From positions 14,818,001 to 14,882,000 of the forward strand of contig JBITNC010000002.1 in assembly GCA_050084985.1 (NCBI GenBank): a stretch of 64,000 nt of DNA. Reading direction: 5' to 3'. The DNA is from Nageia nagi. Its lineage: Eukaryota > Pinophyta. Shown here in pieces: positions 10,175 to 23,990 of the stretch (positions are counted from its first letter, which is position 1; the number at the start of each line of letters is the position of its first letter). The translations under genes and the position numbers were made by a program. Below the pieces are notes generated by a model. It searched no databases, was not told where the DNA came from, and was given only the letters and a program-made list of their open reading frames with translations.

Positions 10175-10930
10175 ATGCAGAAATACCAACCAGATTCAAA
10201 CATCAGTTCTCATAAAACTTTTGAGCTTCAATGGGATTTGTTCCAGAAGCTAATGGGAGACGTCTATGTCATGATCGATGAAATGCAACCTAATTTTGAT
10301 GCAGAAGAATTAATCGAACTTTATAATATCATGTCTTACATTTTTAAACAAACTATTTGTTACAGGTATATCGCAGAGCAAATTTACAAAAAATACAAAC
10401 GTTGTTGTCATTGGGATTATTTAGGACTGGTGGTTTTCCCAGCCTTGGCGAACAAGAGGGGTCGTTATTTTCTGGAGCAATTCAAAAAGAGATGGGAAAG
10501 TTACAGAATAATAGTACAATTCCTTTCAATGACTTTCAATTTTTTGGATGATTACTATGAGATAGGGAGATTTTCAGGAAACTTTATTAGATTTGGCGAA
10601 TCATACTTTCGAGTTATGGTATATGATCAATTCAAAAATAAGGTGAGAGATGCGATGCTTGCAATGATTACTGAAGTTAGAGATGCGACATAATTTTTTG
10701 GGAATTTGGTACAAAGGTTTGTGGAGTTTTATCATCAAATAGGGCCGGAATGTTACAAGGATGATTTTGAATCACCCATGTTAGAGGCCAGTGTTGATTA
10801 CTATGCTATAAAGGTTGGATCATGGCATAAGAAGGTTTACTCTTGTTCAGAATTGATGATAAAGATTGAGGAAACTTTAAAATATAATAAAGAAATAAGA
10901 AATATTACAGTAAAAATATATTTACAATAG
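10175..10930 (+). pseudogene. Cullin-1-like N-terminal fragment, intronless, one in-frame stop
   Basis: The reading frame starts at ATG 10175 (MQKYQPDSN) and matches the N-terminal cullin repeats, the part of a cullin that binds the adaptor (SKP1 in CUL1 complexes). Telling segments are LYNIMSYIF, FKKRWESYRIIVQFLS, FNFLDDYY, YFRVMVYDQFKNKVRDAM, and after a TAA at 10691-10693 in the same frame, FVEFYHQIGPECYKDDFESP. Similarity stops near KEIRN (about 10905), so only about 240 of the usual roughly 740 residues are present. The RBX1-binding C-terminal half and the neddylation site are absent. Plant cullin genes are normally multi-exon, so an uninterrupted 750-bp copy suggests a processed or transposon-captured fragment. 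It lies on the opposite strand to the neighbouring Helitron gene. Confidence 0.8.
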
Positions 10931-13900
10931 CAGATAATTAACTTACAATAAAATTAAAGTTCTCTTCTGTTTTTACAATCTTTTGTTTCAACTTTGCTTG
11001 TTCGAATTCACTGCATTTCTCGATTGATTTGGGAATGAATTTTTATGATGTTTGATATTCTTCCTTCCATTTATATAATAATTTTTGAAAAGATGTGTCT
11101 TTTAATATTTCAGTCGGCTATATAATTTTAATTTTAAAAAAATTATTTTCCTGCCAATTGTTTAACGGACGGACTCACATGCGACATTTTGCTCCCCCAC
11201 TCCACCCCCCATGCTGCAGCTGTAGAAATGCCTCTCGGTGTAATTATTGAATGGAAGAATTTGAATAAATTCTTTTGTTGTTTGTGATATTATCAAATGG
11301 GAGAATTCTAGTAGAAATGGATATCTCATCTCTTTAGTGATAATTGTTTAGAAATTTTTATATTTATAAATTTAATTATACTGTATTCATTTTTAGAAAG
11401 GTACATTATAAAATATAAATTTTTTATTTTAAACATGAACAAATAATATCATTAACAATTTAAGTGAAAATATAGATCAATTTTATGTAAGTTTTCTTCA
11501 TCGAATACAAAATAAGATCATCTTCTTCATTGTATTTCACATAAATTAATAAAATTTAGGATACTAAGTTTAATAACTTATCAATTAAATTGATAATATT
11601 ACAATTATTATTAACAACCAACTAATATCATGTTGGATAAATACAACTTTTATTAAACAAGAGCTATCACAACCACATTATAATCAACATACACCTTTAC
11701 AATACTCCTCCATGTCAATAAAACACCCCTACTTAACCTGATGTTAGTTGTCCAAATTGAGGGATCTATTTGGAATGTGTTGATTTCTATTAACTCCTAT
11801 AAGAGATAAGATATTAAAGGCAATACCTTCTTGAATCTATGGAATCCACTATATGATAGGGGACTTTATAGCATATCAATTTACCTTTGTATAGAACTCA
11901 ATGATGATAAACTACTTCATTATTTTCTCTAAGAATACACAAGAATGAGTAAATCTTATAATGACTTCACTAATGGATGATATTTTCATGTACCCTCTTC
12001 AATTTCCAATTTTTGTAAGGGTAGGGAAGATAATCCTACAACCATTGGATTAGAGGTCATGAACACCATTTCATTAAGATTCTAGCCTTTCCAATTTTTC
12101 TTCCTTCCTAAAGGATTATAAATATAGAAATAAAATAGTATAGTGCTAATTCATTGTGAAAATCAAAATTGATAATGAATAAAATTCAAAATATACAAAT
12201 ATATAATGTATGTATAGGTTTAAATATAGAGATGATGTGCATAAAATTGATAGCTTGGAGGTAATAATATAGGACATATAAAATGAAAGTGATTAAAGAG
12301 GTTTAGATGTTTATCCTAAATAATAGTAAGAGTCAAAGAAAATCTTGATGATGATCATATATCCTCTCTTTAATGAAATTAATTAATTACCAAAGGATAT
12401 AAATAAGCCATAAAATAATGATTTTGAAGCAGTAATACTAACTATGAAGTGTCATTCTCACTTTTATGTTTATAGGATTTTGAAGATATCTTTTTAAGGT
12501 GTTAGGGGTCTAAAAATGGTGTACGACTAAAATACTTATGTTTTAAGAGCAAGGTACAATAATATTTGCATTATAGGACTAGGGATGTAGAATATTTAGG
12601 TTTTGATCTTGGAGGGATTTTGAAGATGCCAAAGCCCTTTAGAGATATGTGAAGGGGGTTTTAGTATTTTTAGGCCTTCATATATGATATTTGCATCAAA
12701 AATCAAGGGAAAAAAAAAAAACTTATTGATTCATCATGCATAAGATGATAAGAAATATCTTATGATTATAATACCATAAAATATATAAGTATGCCTTCAA
12801 GAGTTGTATCTTATTCCTGAATTGGGGGAGGAAGGGTATTTATATGCTTTTTCATTCAAATTTGATATGATCTTGATATTACACTTTTCTTAAATAAATA
12901 TGCTACACTATTGAACATTGCATAAAAATGATCTAAGGATGCAGAGAATGATGATACTTTGATTTATCTTACCCTTATAATAATACTATAAAATAGATGT
13001 TAAATGTTAAATATGAAATAATTGAACATGCCAAGATGTGATTGGAGACCTATCCTTAGGTTGAGAAGGATATATGAAAGTTTGAATGAGCTAATTCTTT
13101 TATTAGTTAACTATTTTTCTTTTCATTTCTTATCATCATTTTAGTTGAAGCAAATAATTCAATGAAAAATGAATGAGCTTTGCAAAATAAAGTAAAATTT
13201 GGAAGAGTTTAATTACCTATAATATTATGGTAGATTTGAAAATCCTTTATATAAATTGATGATATGTAAAGTTCAGTAGCCTATGTTTATCTACTACTCA
13301 TCATATACAAATTATTCACATTTGTACTTCAAGTGCTTGCAAAATAAAAATTAAGAAATTACTCAATAATTCAAAGTTTCAAATTTAATGAGTTTAAGAG
13401 AGATAATCAATCACCAGAAATTGAGATTACCATATACCTTGGAGAAACTAAATATGGGCATAAAAACCCAACAAAAACTCTAATATATGATGAAGATGTG
13501 AATAAAAAAGCTTCCTCCAAAATGCTCTTTGTTATATTATTAATAGGAACAAACTTAAGGCCTCCAAACTCCAATGGTAGTATCTTCTTGATGCTCTCAA
13601 CACTCAAGTAACAAGCTCACAATCTCTCAACAAGAGTTCTCATGCCCAACTAAATCATAGAATTTTACAATTTTCTTATGCATACATTAGCATAACACTA
13701 ATCTTCAAGAGTATACAAATTTACCTATGCAATAATTTTTACAAGCTCGCATAAACTCTCAAATCTCTTTATCTGAATTCTATCTTCTTGGAATTACACT
13801 TCCTTTTTCATAAATACTTCTTCTTTTCTAATCTCTCTTAAATCTCCTTTTATAACTTCAAAGAGCATAAAATTACAATAAAAATAGTTACACCACATTA

Positions 13901-14099
13901 TCCTTGTGATCAAAATCACATTATTCCTCTCCATTTGAAATATTTTATCCCTCCAACAAATTAAATGATGAACAATACATTTATTTTTATGCTTCAAAAA
14001 CATAAAACTCACCTCAATGAAAAAAATACAAAACTTAAGACATAGTTACAAGCCAAAACACCACTAAATACCTCTAAACTACCAACAACGCCATCATTT
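10931..14099. other. AT-rich intergenic DNA
   Basis: No gene or element is recognised. Short ORFs here are in low-complexity AT-rich sequence and have no family features. The only marked item is the 21-bp exact match at 11261-11281 to 3352-3372. Confidence 0.5.
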
Positions 14100-14440
14100 G
14101 CATATATCCAATAAGATCGTGCCGAGTGACAAGGTAGTTGGGAGAGTTTGAAAAAGTCAAATGACTAATTAAATGAGCACGTCCTCAAGTTTGAAAATGT
14201 CGGCCATCCTCCAACGCAGTCAGTCAACAGCTCTTTCACGCGGTCAAAGACGCTACGTGGGCTCCACCTCCAAGACTCCAGGAGTCCAACACACGTGCTT
14301 CTTCATGCGCTCCGCGTCCCATCACCATGTGTGATGTGGCCCTCTCGGTCTTCAACATGCATCATGTGGGGAAGTGTTATCCCTTCTATGATGTGGTGCT
14401 TGCTTTATGCTGATGTGGCACTTCCAGTCAACATTATGGG
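14100..14440. other. GC-richer segment with repeated GATGTGG motifs
   Basis: This stretch is clearly richer in G and C, including CpG, than its surroundings. It contains related short words (TGTGATGTGGCCC, CATCATGTGGGG, TATGATGTGGTGC, CTGATGTGGCAC) between about 14328 and 14430. No protein similarity is visible. It may be part of an LTR or a lost gene's promoter. Confidence 0.35.
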
Positions 14441-15605
14441 TCCCAGTCCATTTGGGTGAATTTTTTTTTGGTTTTAAAATTTTGGAAGCAATAACAAACA
14501 ATGTAGGAAGACATTTTCTTCACCTTTCGAACAATTGAAATTGTGGAATGGAGAGTTAAAATCAAACTTTTGAAACATTTTGTTTTTAATAGACACCCTA
14601 CTTTTATTAGTAATAAATCATGCAATAGAGAAACTTGATAAATTCAATATTAATTATTAAAAACATGATAAAGGTAGTATGGTGTCATAAAAAATGGTAA
14701 CTTCATCATATGATAGTTATCAAAATGATAATTTATTATTGTATTTGATATTTATGTTTAATGATCTTTCAATTTGTGACATTTAAGACCTCAAATATGC
14801 CTCAAGATCAAAATGTAGGCATTTTAGAACTAGTTATCCCAAAAATGCCAATAACCTAATGATATGTTGAAATCCATAAAGTGATATTTCTCATTTGAGC
14901 AATATGATAAACTCAAAATTGTTATGATAAATTCATAATGATATTCTATAATTGATAATGAAGTGTTGATACTTCAAAGTAATATCAAAACATCAAAAAC
15001 TATTATTTCATGAAAATCATATATTTTTAAGCATTTTAACTAATTTGTAAAAAATAAATCTTGAAAAATATAGGTAATCCTATAACCCAGTTGTTTTAGA
15101 AAAGGTCCAAATATCATGAAAAATGATAAGGAGATGTAGAAAATAATCTTAAAAAAAAATCATATTAAAAATATGAAATACTTGAATTGTATTAGTTAGG
15201 TTATGAATAATACCTCTTGATATGTATGATAATCATTGGTTTGGGTAGCTCCTTACTGTTCATTGTTGCCAACTTGTATGCCCTAAACTTCATCTTCTTG
15301 GGATTATCACAAGGATGTTGTTGTTGGTATCTCTTGTAGAGATTAGCCTAAATGCAAGGTGTTGCCTTATTGTCTAGGGAAATGAGGATAACTCTTGCCT
15401 TCAAGCCCTTGTGCTCTTGGGTCTATTAAGAAAGATTCCATATGTTATCTTCTTTCTTTACAAGATACACATACTTATCTAGAAATTCTTCATTAACATA
15501 AGTAGTATAAAAAAAATTCATGTTTATCCCTTGAGGATTGTTACCCTGATTGTATAATAAAACTTAGTTTATACTAAAGTCATAAAAGAGAAAAAAAATC
15601 AATAC

Positions 15606-16060
15606 TGTTAAGAATGGGATGTGATTTCATGATATTGCATGATGCAATGGTGGTGCATTCTCCCTTGATCCTCCTCCATGCATGATCTGTGTAGCTAATT
15701 TGTTAGCATTGGTTGCAATAAAGGGGCAACAACACTCGTGCAAAATTTTGGGGTCTATTTTTGTACTATAACCACTATTTTTGTGTAGAACTAGATGTAT
15801 CTATAAGTAGCAAAATTCTTACTTGTAAAAGCACTCCAGTAAGGAGTAGGAAAGTTAGCGTGTACTGAATCTAAATGGATGCATAATTCATTATAGAATT
15901 CATAGGGAAGAAGAGTGAATTTTGACATGCTAATGTAAGAGAGGATTCTCAATAAAGGACTAAAATATTCTCTGTGGATGTAGCCTACACTAGGTGAACC
16001 ACGTTACATACTATGTTCTCTATTTTGTGAGAGTGCTTTATTGTTTTTATTATAGTTTTT
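15606..16060 (+). mobile_element. Probable LTR fragment of a Ty1/copia-type element
   Basis: It starts with TGTTAAGAATGGGATGTG and later has the arrangement AGGTGAACCACGTTACATAC ... GTGAGAGTGCTTTATTG (about 15984-16045). This is the kind of R/U5 sequence seen in plant copia LTRs, and it resembles 59446-59478 in this window. No PBS, coding region or partner LTR is recognisable nearby, so it is probably a decayed solo LTR. The right edge is approximate. Confidence 0.4.
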
Positions 16061-18057
16061 TTAAGTAAGAACATAATTGCTTGAATTTTATAGAAAAATA
16101 ATAGATCCTAACAAATACAAATCCTAAAGATAAAATAAATGTTAGTTGGCCAAAAATAAGAGTAAACACTTGATTAAATAATGAAAATTAAGAACGGAGT
16201 CAAAATTCAAAAAGATTTTGGGTTGGAAAAGTATGAATATTGATAAATTCAAGCTATATGAATCGTACAATAGAGGAGAAATATATCATGATCATAATTC
16301 AAAACAAGGTATTTAACATGGCTTAATTGTTGTAGTCCTCTTATATATCATACCAATCCTTTGATATGTTTGAAGTATACCTCAAACATGATATCTTAAA
16401 TGGACTTAGTTGTTATTTCAAAACTCTATTATGCCTTATTTATACTTTCATGATCCTATTCCTTTATGATTACAAAACCTATTTAAATAGTATCTCACAA
16501 TCTCTTAATTTTCTACCATTAACATCATGAAACTATTGTCTTCTTTTGACTTTTTTTTTCTAAGAATACATATAGTTTTCCTTATCTAGATATACTTCAT
16601 TTCTAAATCTAAACTTTCGAGATAAGTTGGAAGCTTCTTATTATTATTTTTAATTCAATATTCTATGTCCTAATATGATACCCCTATTATTTTCTTATCC
16701 TCATTATCAAAGTATTGTATCTTCGTATTTAAGGGTTCAATTGGAGTAAGCTATAGGAAAGGTTATGCAACAAATATTAAGATATGATATTAAATCAACT
16801 AATAACCTTTCAATTCTTTACCTAAGATATTTACCATGATAAATAGAGGAAAACATTGATCTATAATATCCTTGAAAGGTAATTTAGAGTGATCAAACCT
16901 AATATTATTATATTGGGGACATTTCCAAGTAACTACATTTATTACAAAGGTGTTTGCATTTAAGTTCATAGCTATTTATTATTTCTTGAATCCTTCAGGT
17001 AAGATATTCTTAAGTCTATAAGAGATCTTCAACAAATTATACAAAGAGATATTACCTTAGGTATTCTTTATTTTATCAATAATATTATATTATTTTGGTT
17101 TAACTGGTAGTTGTACCCTCATTTGTAATAGGTTTCATGACTATTTTTTACTTTCCTCTTTTTTTTTTGGGCTTAAACATCTTGATTAAAAATTCTTACC
17201 TCATACAAATTATATAAATCATCTTTCATGAAATCCCCTATAATATTGATATTCTTATCTTGATTTGAAATGGTTGTTGGACTAACATAATTTCCATTAT
17301 TTATTTACTATTGGATCTTATTCCTTAACTTGCTACACTAATATGTTATGTAATGTTTTAAGTTTGGAATCTTATCAATATAGGTTAACTATTTTCTTCA
17401 ACTACATTTATTACCTTTATCTTTATTTTTTATTGGATAGTGATTTTTCTATTTCCTCTAATATGATTTCCATATTTGATGATTTCAACTTGAAGCAACA
17501 ATTTCTCTCTTATATGCATCATTTATATTAGAGTTTCAAAATATGAATGAATTGTATCATACAAATATGGGTTTATGATTTTGATCAAGGAGATCCATAA
17601 CATATCATTTACATTTTTTCCTCTATTTATGTTGGAATAAAGTTTGATATCTTCTTGAACCTTGGGATATACTTTTGAAGTTTTCATTAATACTATTATG
17701 GATTGAATATAAATCAATTAGGGTTGAAAATTATCATCTAAACTTTGGGTTATTGCACTTAATGGAAATAAATGAATGCAATTATATTTTGGCCACATAA
17801 GGTTGCATGGAGCTAAATGTATGTTATCCATGAATTTTATGAACAAATAGATTAACATGAAATTTGTATACAAATTAAAGAGGCTATTATAAAAAAGGCA
17901 TAGGTGATTGTTATATATATTTATAAATACATAAAGAATGTAACATTTCTCATTTAGATATTAATAAAATGAATATTTCATGGTAGAACTAGCTACTTGT
18001 GGGTTTCTCCTTAAGGTTTTACCCATGTAAATTCAAATTCTATATTACTTAGTTTGA
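16061..18057. other. AT-rich intergenic DNA
   Basis: No gene, RNA or structured repeat is recognised. Long AT-rich tracts give a few short chance ORFs. Confidence 0.5.
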
Positions 18058-19136
18058 ATGGCATATTTATTTCATTGTATGTTATTTGTGAATGCTATGA
18101 TAAACATGTATGCAAAATATGGAATAATACAGAAGGTTTGTGAATTGTTTGGCAAGATATATATTACATATATAGTTGCATATACTAAAATGATAGACAT
18201 GTATGCAAAATATTGCATGAAGTACTATTGCAAGTTATCTAGAGCTCTGTTAGTACTAGGGTTTTAAGGTTGATTGAGTGAAATGAGAGAATGAGCTAGG
18301 ATTTTTTATTTTTATGTGGTTTTAAATGAGCCCACTAGCTTAGATTAATGGCTTATCCTTGATTTCACACCAAAAATAATGCAACAAGAGTCAGTCATGC
18401 TATTAAAGTATTTACAACCCACATCCATTAAACTTGCATGGTTCCATATGTAAGTAGAACACATACAAAGGTTATATTGTAGATGTTATTTCTATGCTTG
18501 ATAATTACATCTGCTTAATACTCTATAGGGACAACATTATCTATTTGTACAAGTATTTATTAACAACATTCCCTTTTTAATAGTGTTATAATGAAATTTG
18601 AAAGCATGCACAATGTCTTTGTGCAAGACTATTTAGATATTGTATTACTTTGCATCATCAATAATCTTTGGAACAATAATGTACAACACAACCTTTGTAT
18701 ATTTTAAATAATGAAGCACTTGGGACCCAACTGTAACATCATAACCTTTGTATGTGTTCTTGCATACAAATTACATGTGTGCAAAATTTGGAAGAAGATA
18801 TGATGCCTTAGAATTGTTTGACAAGATGCCCATAAAAATTGATAAACATGTATGCAAAATATGAAAAACAAGATGCAAATATTATTTCATGGAGTGCAAT
18901 GATTGGAGGATATATAATTCATCGTCCAAGAATTGTTTAATAAGATGCATGATGCAACATGGATACATTTTATAGTATCAAATATTGAAAGTAATTTTGA
19001 TTTTGAAATAACTAAGAAAATGAATCTTATGGAATGTGCACGATGTCAAATTTTTACCATAAATGAATTATACATAAATAAGTGTCATTTTGCACTTGTA
19101 AAGAATGAGTCCTCTCAAATAATTCAACAATCTTAA
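18058..19136 (+). pseudogene. PPR-protein remnants
   Basis: Scattered fragments match pentatricopeptide repeats of plant organelle RNA-binding proteins: VNAMINMYAKYGIIQKVCELF (about 18088-18150) and, further on, MCAKFGRRYDALELFDKMP (about 18776-18830). Frames change and stops occur, so no functional protein is possible. A segment at 18214-18372 that is not PPR breaks the array and is shared with 27706-27872. Confidence 0.6.
18214..18372 (+). repeat. Dispersed repeat copy 1 (partner at 27706-27872)
   Basis: About 155 bp align with 27706-27872, including the exact 18-mer GAAATGAGAGAATGAGCT. Both copies begin right after a PPR remnant, so either a PPR gene 3' region was duplicated or the same element sits in both. 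No terminal motif is evident. Confidence 0.65.
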
Positions 19137-19139
19137 TTC

Positions 19140-20560
19140 ACTCTATATATTATTCAAGAATTAATAAATCAACGAATTAATATATAAATGAATTATACTT
19201 AAAATCTTTGATCTAATGAATCACTTAAGACCCAACTATAACAACATAATTTAAAGGAATAAGATGAATCCAGATAGCTTCAATTCTTACAAAGATGGTT
19301 CTTAAGTCTGGTATAATCTCTGGAATAGATAATCAAATTGATCGATTGTAACATAGATAAGGATATGTTATTATTGAGTATGAAATCATCCATGTCGTTG
19401 TGAAAGTTGTATGGATTCCTGTTAAAGATGAAGCCTAGATAATTTAAGATAAATTTATGAGATCAAAACTCTTAATAAGAAGGGAATCAAGAAGGCATGT
19501 TTTAAATCACATGAGAGGGTTTCTGTCATGTGAAGTAGGAAGGTTTTCATGAGGGGGTTTTAATTCTGTGAGGAAGTTAAGAATTAATAGGTATCTAGAT
19601 TTGATCCACGATGTAACAAATATTTGTGGGCGATCCATGCAAGGCTATTTTAGGCTCTCGTTTTAGTGTATAAGGGTTTATTTCAGGGCACACAAGCTAG
19701 GGAACTATATGATTCCATCTTTAAGTTAGGGAATGATGGATTCTGATATGTCTTTAAAGCTGGGCATGACATAGATTCATATCTTATGCTAGGTCACAAA
19801 TTATTCAAGCATAGATCAAGGGTACATCTTTCTTTTGTTCTTGAATGAACTCAAAAAAGAAGAAAACACAGGCATTCAAATATTTTTATGCAAGATACAA
19901 AAGTTTAGATATGCAAGAAAAAATGGATTTATTTAAGAAAAACTTGATCTATTCAAGAATTAATTCTTGGATATTTCTCTTCTATTCTTAGAGAAAAAGA
20001 ACACCATCACTACATACGATAAATGGGTCTTTCAATTGGAAGAGTAGGTAACCAAGCTTCAATCAAATATCTCTCCTAGGATCCAAATCATGGAAGAAGT
20101 TACTAGCATATATGTTAAAGTCATTACAAGCTAGGTGGATTAGGAGGATCTTACCTCCAAACTCCAAGATCATTGAGTAGAATAAGTTTCTCTCTCAGCT
20201 GAACAAGAACACTTGTGATAAGTATTCATTGAACAAAGCCAAAAATTAATTGTTCAATAATATTGGGTATAGGTAGTAGCTAGAAATAAGAGTCCTCCTC
20301 CATTTGTAGAGATTACAATAAAAATCACATTTGCAAAAGAGAAAATATGCAATACCAAATCCCTTAACCTTAGGGTTCATGTAGTTCCCAATTTGGCCTA
20401 TGCGCTTCAAAATGGAAACATATTCATCCATGATACTCTTACAATAACAAACATTAAGCTATAAAAATCTTACATTTCTCTTGATTTCATGTTGATCATA
20501 TGTTTTACAAATGTTGAAGAATGTATGATTATTTTATGGACCAAACAAAAATCATTCAAT
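19140..20560. other. Undetermined, possibly the 5' part of a LINE
   Basis: No clean coding similarity. From about 19500 the sequence is less AT-rich than its left neighbour and runs into the LINE remnant without an obvious break, so it may contain decayed ORF1 or leader sequence. This is inference. Confidence 0.3.
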
Positions 20561-23500
20561 CTTCTTAATAAGATCTATCTAGATGAGGATCTCACAAGAC
20601 TACAACTTGATGATTTGAAAAAATTCATAAAACATGTAGCTGGAGCTTGAAAATCCAATAAATGGGTAGTAATTTATGATCTATAAGATGCCATTAGAGA
20701 CTTCTCTCCACTAGGATGATCCAAGCCTTTACCTATCAAATGAATCTTTGGGTACCATAATGGGGTTAAAAAGGAGATAAAGATAGGTTGTTGGAATTGT
20801 AATGGTATGACATGGTCTACCCCTGGCTCACTTACAAAATTAGTGAATGGACATGATATTATCCTCATTTTTGAGACTCATGAGAATCCAGAATGAGCCC
20901 TTCCATCCATTAGTGGGTGCTTTTGGTGGTCCAACTATCATCAAACTACTCATCGCTCAAGTGGAGTTAGAGGTTTGAGAGGAGTAGGTGCTCTTATTCG
21001 AGATGCACTCTAGAGTGTTGTTACATATGTATATTTTGATCCACACTCTATATTTATTTTATTTAAGCTTCATTTTCATCATCCCCTCATAAATATTTTT
21101 ATTATTATTTGTTACTTTCCCCCAATCACATCAATGGAGACCCTTACCATGACCTTTATGAGGATATTACTAAGCACTTAGCTACAAGTGAAATATTATT
21201 ATTGGGATACTTTAATGCTTAGACTAACACTCTATAGGTTCCTCTCCATGACATCACAAAGTATGATATGTAGATTCATGAATTAGACCCCAAGGAACTT
21301 GGCTTTGTTAGGTCCTCCACTTATACACAAACTACTACTTACAAGAAGTATCTTTTAAAATTGGTAGAATCCAATAGATTCATTATCCTCAATGAATATA
21401 TTACTTTCTTGATTCTATAGGGTTTACTTATTTACCACATAGTGATTAAATTAGTACCATGGACTATATTCTTTCTTCCATTGATCTCATTTCTTCCATT
21501 TCTAATTACAAGATCTCTAATCATCGTCCCCCCTTACTGATCATTTTGTACTCTTACTTATTTTTTCTTCTATCACACCTCATATTTCACCTCCTTATCC
21601 CTCCACTCTCTCCCCTTGGGCTATTATAAATGTTGATTACCATTACTCCATTGCTTATACAGGTCATTATCATTAGATTCTATTTAACCCCCTTTCTTTT
21701 CCCAATGTTACTTATCACTCCACTTTTATAGTCCAAGCACTCTAAACATATAATTTGGACTCTTATCCTCATTCAATTCAACCCCCTTGTCATCCTCACC
21801 CCCTAGATTATTTCCCTATATATATTTAGTATGATGAGAAATGAAAATTTTTTCATTGAATACTTAAATATGCCATTCAATTCTCTTTTCATCTTGGTAC
21901 AACTTCTCTTACATACTACAAGATGCTTGTTCAAAAGAAAAAGCATCTATATCTCTCTCAAGGTATACTTGATCTTATACAGTCCCTCGAGTATTATTCT
22001 AATTCTTTTTGATACCCTATCCTCCCCAAATAACATGTCAACAATGAGATTAGTGTTTATAATTGGACCTCCTATGCTTCATCACTCTATACCATCTCTC
22101 ATCAACCTCTTATCAGAGTTCCTCCCCCCTAACTCTTGTCATATTTTCATCACTAAACTTATCAAGCAGGCTATTAGAAAACTTTATATGATGAAATAAG
22201 TATATCTAGATGGGTTACAAACAAAATTCTTAAAGCATGGCATTGAATCACTTATTAGGCCTCTTGCTGATCTCCTCAATCAAACCATTTTCTCAAGTTT
22301 TCCTAATTCATGGATTCAACATATCATTGATTCCATTCACAAAGCAAGGGATCCACATGAACCCAATAACTATAGAACCATTATGATAAAATATATCTTT
22401 ACCAAGCTTTATGCCCCAACATTAGATATGCTTCTATCTCACAAATTGGAGGAGGATGGACATAGGTCTATGGGCTAATATGGTTTTCACCAATACTACA
22501 AGATGTTTATATATTTCATAAAAGCTTTTGATATTATGCCTCGATATTTGGAATTCGAGAGACTTTAGTTGGTTAGCATATCTAGAGAAATTTTTAAAAC
22601 AATTTCTAGATTGTATGAGATAATGATGGGATATTTTCCTTTCTCTTAAGGACCCTTCAACAATATTCTTAGTACCATAGGAATGAAACAAGGTTGCCCC
22701 CTTTCCTCTATACTTTTTGGGATCCTCATAGATGAGCTTGGGTCTTTTCTCTATGTACATATACATGTATATGATGGATGCTTACTTCATAAAGTATTGA
22801 TCTTTATCCTTATTTTTGATGATGATGTTATCATTTTAGCCTCAATTGTTAAAGGACTCCAACATCAATTGGATGCACTAGTTGAGATTTTTACTTTGAG
22901 ATAATTATATATTAACCTTACAAAGACCAAGGTTATGGTGTTTAATACTACCAAGGAGGTTGTATCCCATCTCCAATTCCATCTTCAAGGATGTGTAATA
23001 AATATCACCAACTCCTATGTATACCTTGGAATTTTTTTCACTAGGCCCATATTTCAAATGAAGCCTACCACCTAAGCTCATATTTGTAAGGGACATGCAT
23101 CCATTTCTTACTCAAATGGAGTTTCTTCACAAGTCATTTTCAGGATATCCCAATCCAAATGAATATCTTTGTTACCTTGGTGAAACCAACTATAACCTAC
23201 GGATCAGAGATATAGGTTTCTAGTATTGGTCTGACTGAATGGTCTCATGTTGAATGAGTATAAACTATTTTATTTGGAAATTTATACAGTACAAGCACAT
23301 AATTTCTCACTTTATTATCCTTGTAGAGTTTGGAGCTTCACCTACTTGAATGGATATTATGTCAAGGATCATTACCTATTTGTGTAGGCTTCATATTATG
23401 GAAAATACCCCTTCTAGGTGTATAAGGCACTTGTACCTTGCTTTATGCTATTTGATGACCTTTTCTTTGAATCTCAGGAGGATATAGAGGGGCTAGTATT

Positions 23501-23990
23501 TTGGAATATCTATATTTTTAGAAAGTATTCATATCCATATTGATAAAATTCCTCCTTACTCCATTGGATTCCATCAACCATCATCATATAATAAGAAGAC
23601 AAAGATACTTCAAGAGATTTGAAAATACATCACTCTCAATTATACTCATTGCAATTGGATCTCTCTCATTACCCCTCTCCCCAAAAGACATATTTTTATC
23701 ATGAACATTTTCTTCATATTCAAGATGGTTAGATAGTGCCTCCTCAGTACCTTTAATAGTTTATGACACATGGCTTACAGGTCTCCATTGGGAAGCTCTT
23801 TGTATGTTTCCATTAGCTTTAGGTTGAAATATATCACCATATTTTGAGAGAGGAATGCATATGTATATTTTATTCCTTGGGAGAAGTAGACTTTGCATCA
23901 TTTTATTTTTCATTGTTTGATCTACTATGAGATTCATGGTAGATTGTACTACATATTATATCTATATTTTTTAGTTAAATGAGGACCAAC
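20560..23990 (+). mobile_element. Decayed LINE (L1-type non-LTR retrotransposon)
   Basis: The apurinic endonuclease domain is recognisable near 20776-21130 (IGCWNCNGMTW, GHDIILIFETHENPE, GVGALIRDAL). The reverse transcriptase is recognisable near 22350-23080: GMKQGCPLSSILFGILIDEL at 22681-22740, then FDDDVIILA near 22820 where the active-site FADD is expected, and NLTKTKVMVFN near 22915. Many stops and shifts interrupt the plus-strand frame. Such elements copy themselves by target-primed reverse transcription. Neither a poly(A) tail nor target duplications could be located, so both boundaries are approximate. Confidence 0.8.

Noticed and set aside
13407-14625. Short minus-strand ORFs of 62-72 codons
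   Set aside because: No recognisable motifs and no neighbours in frame; chance ORFs.
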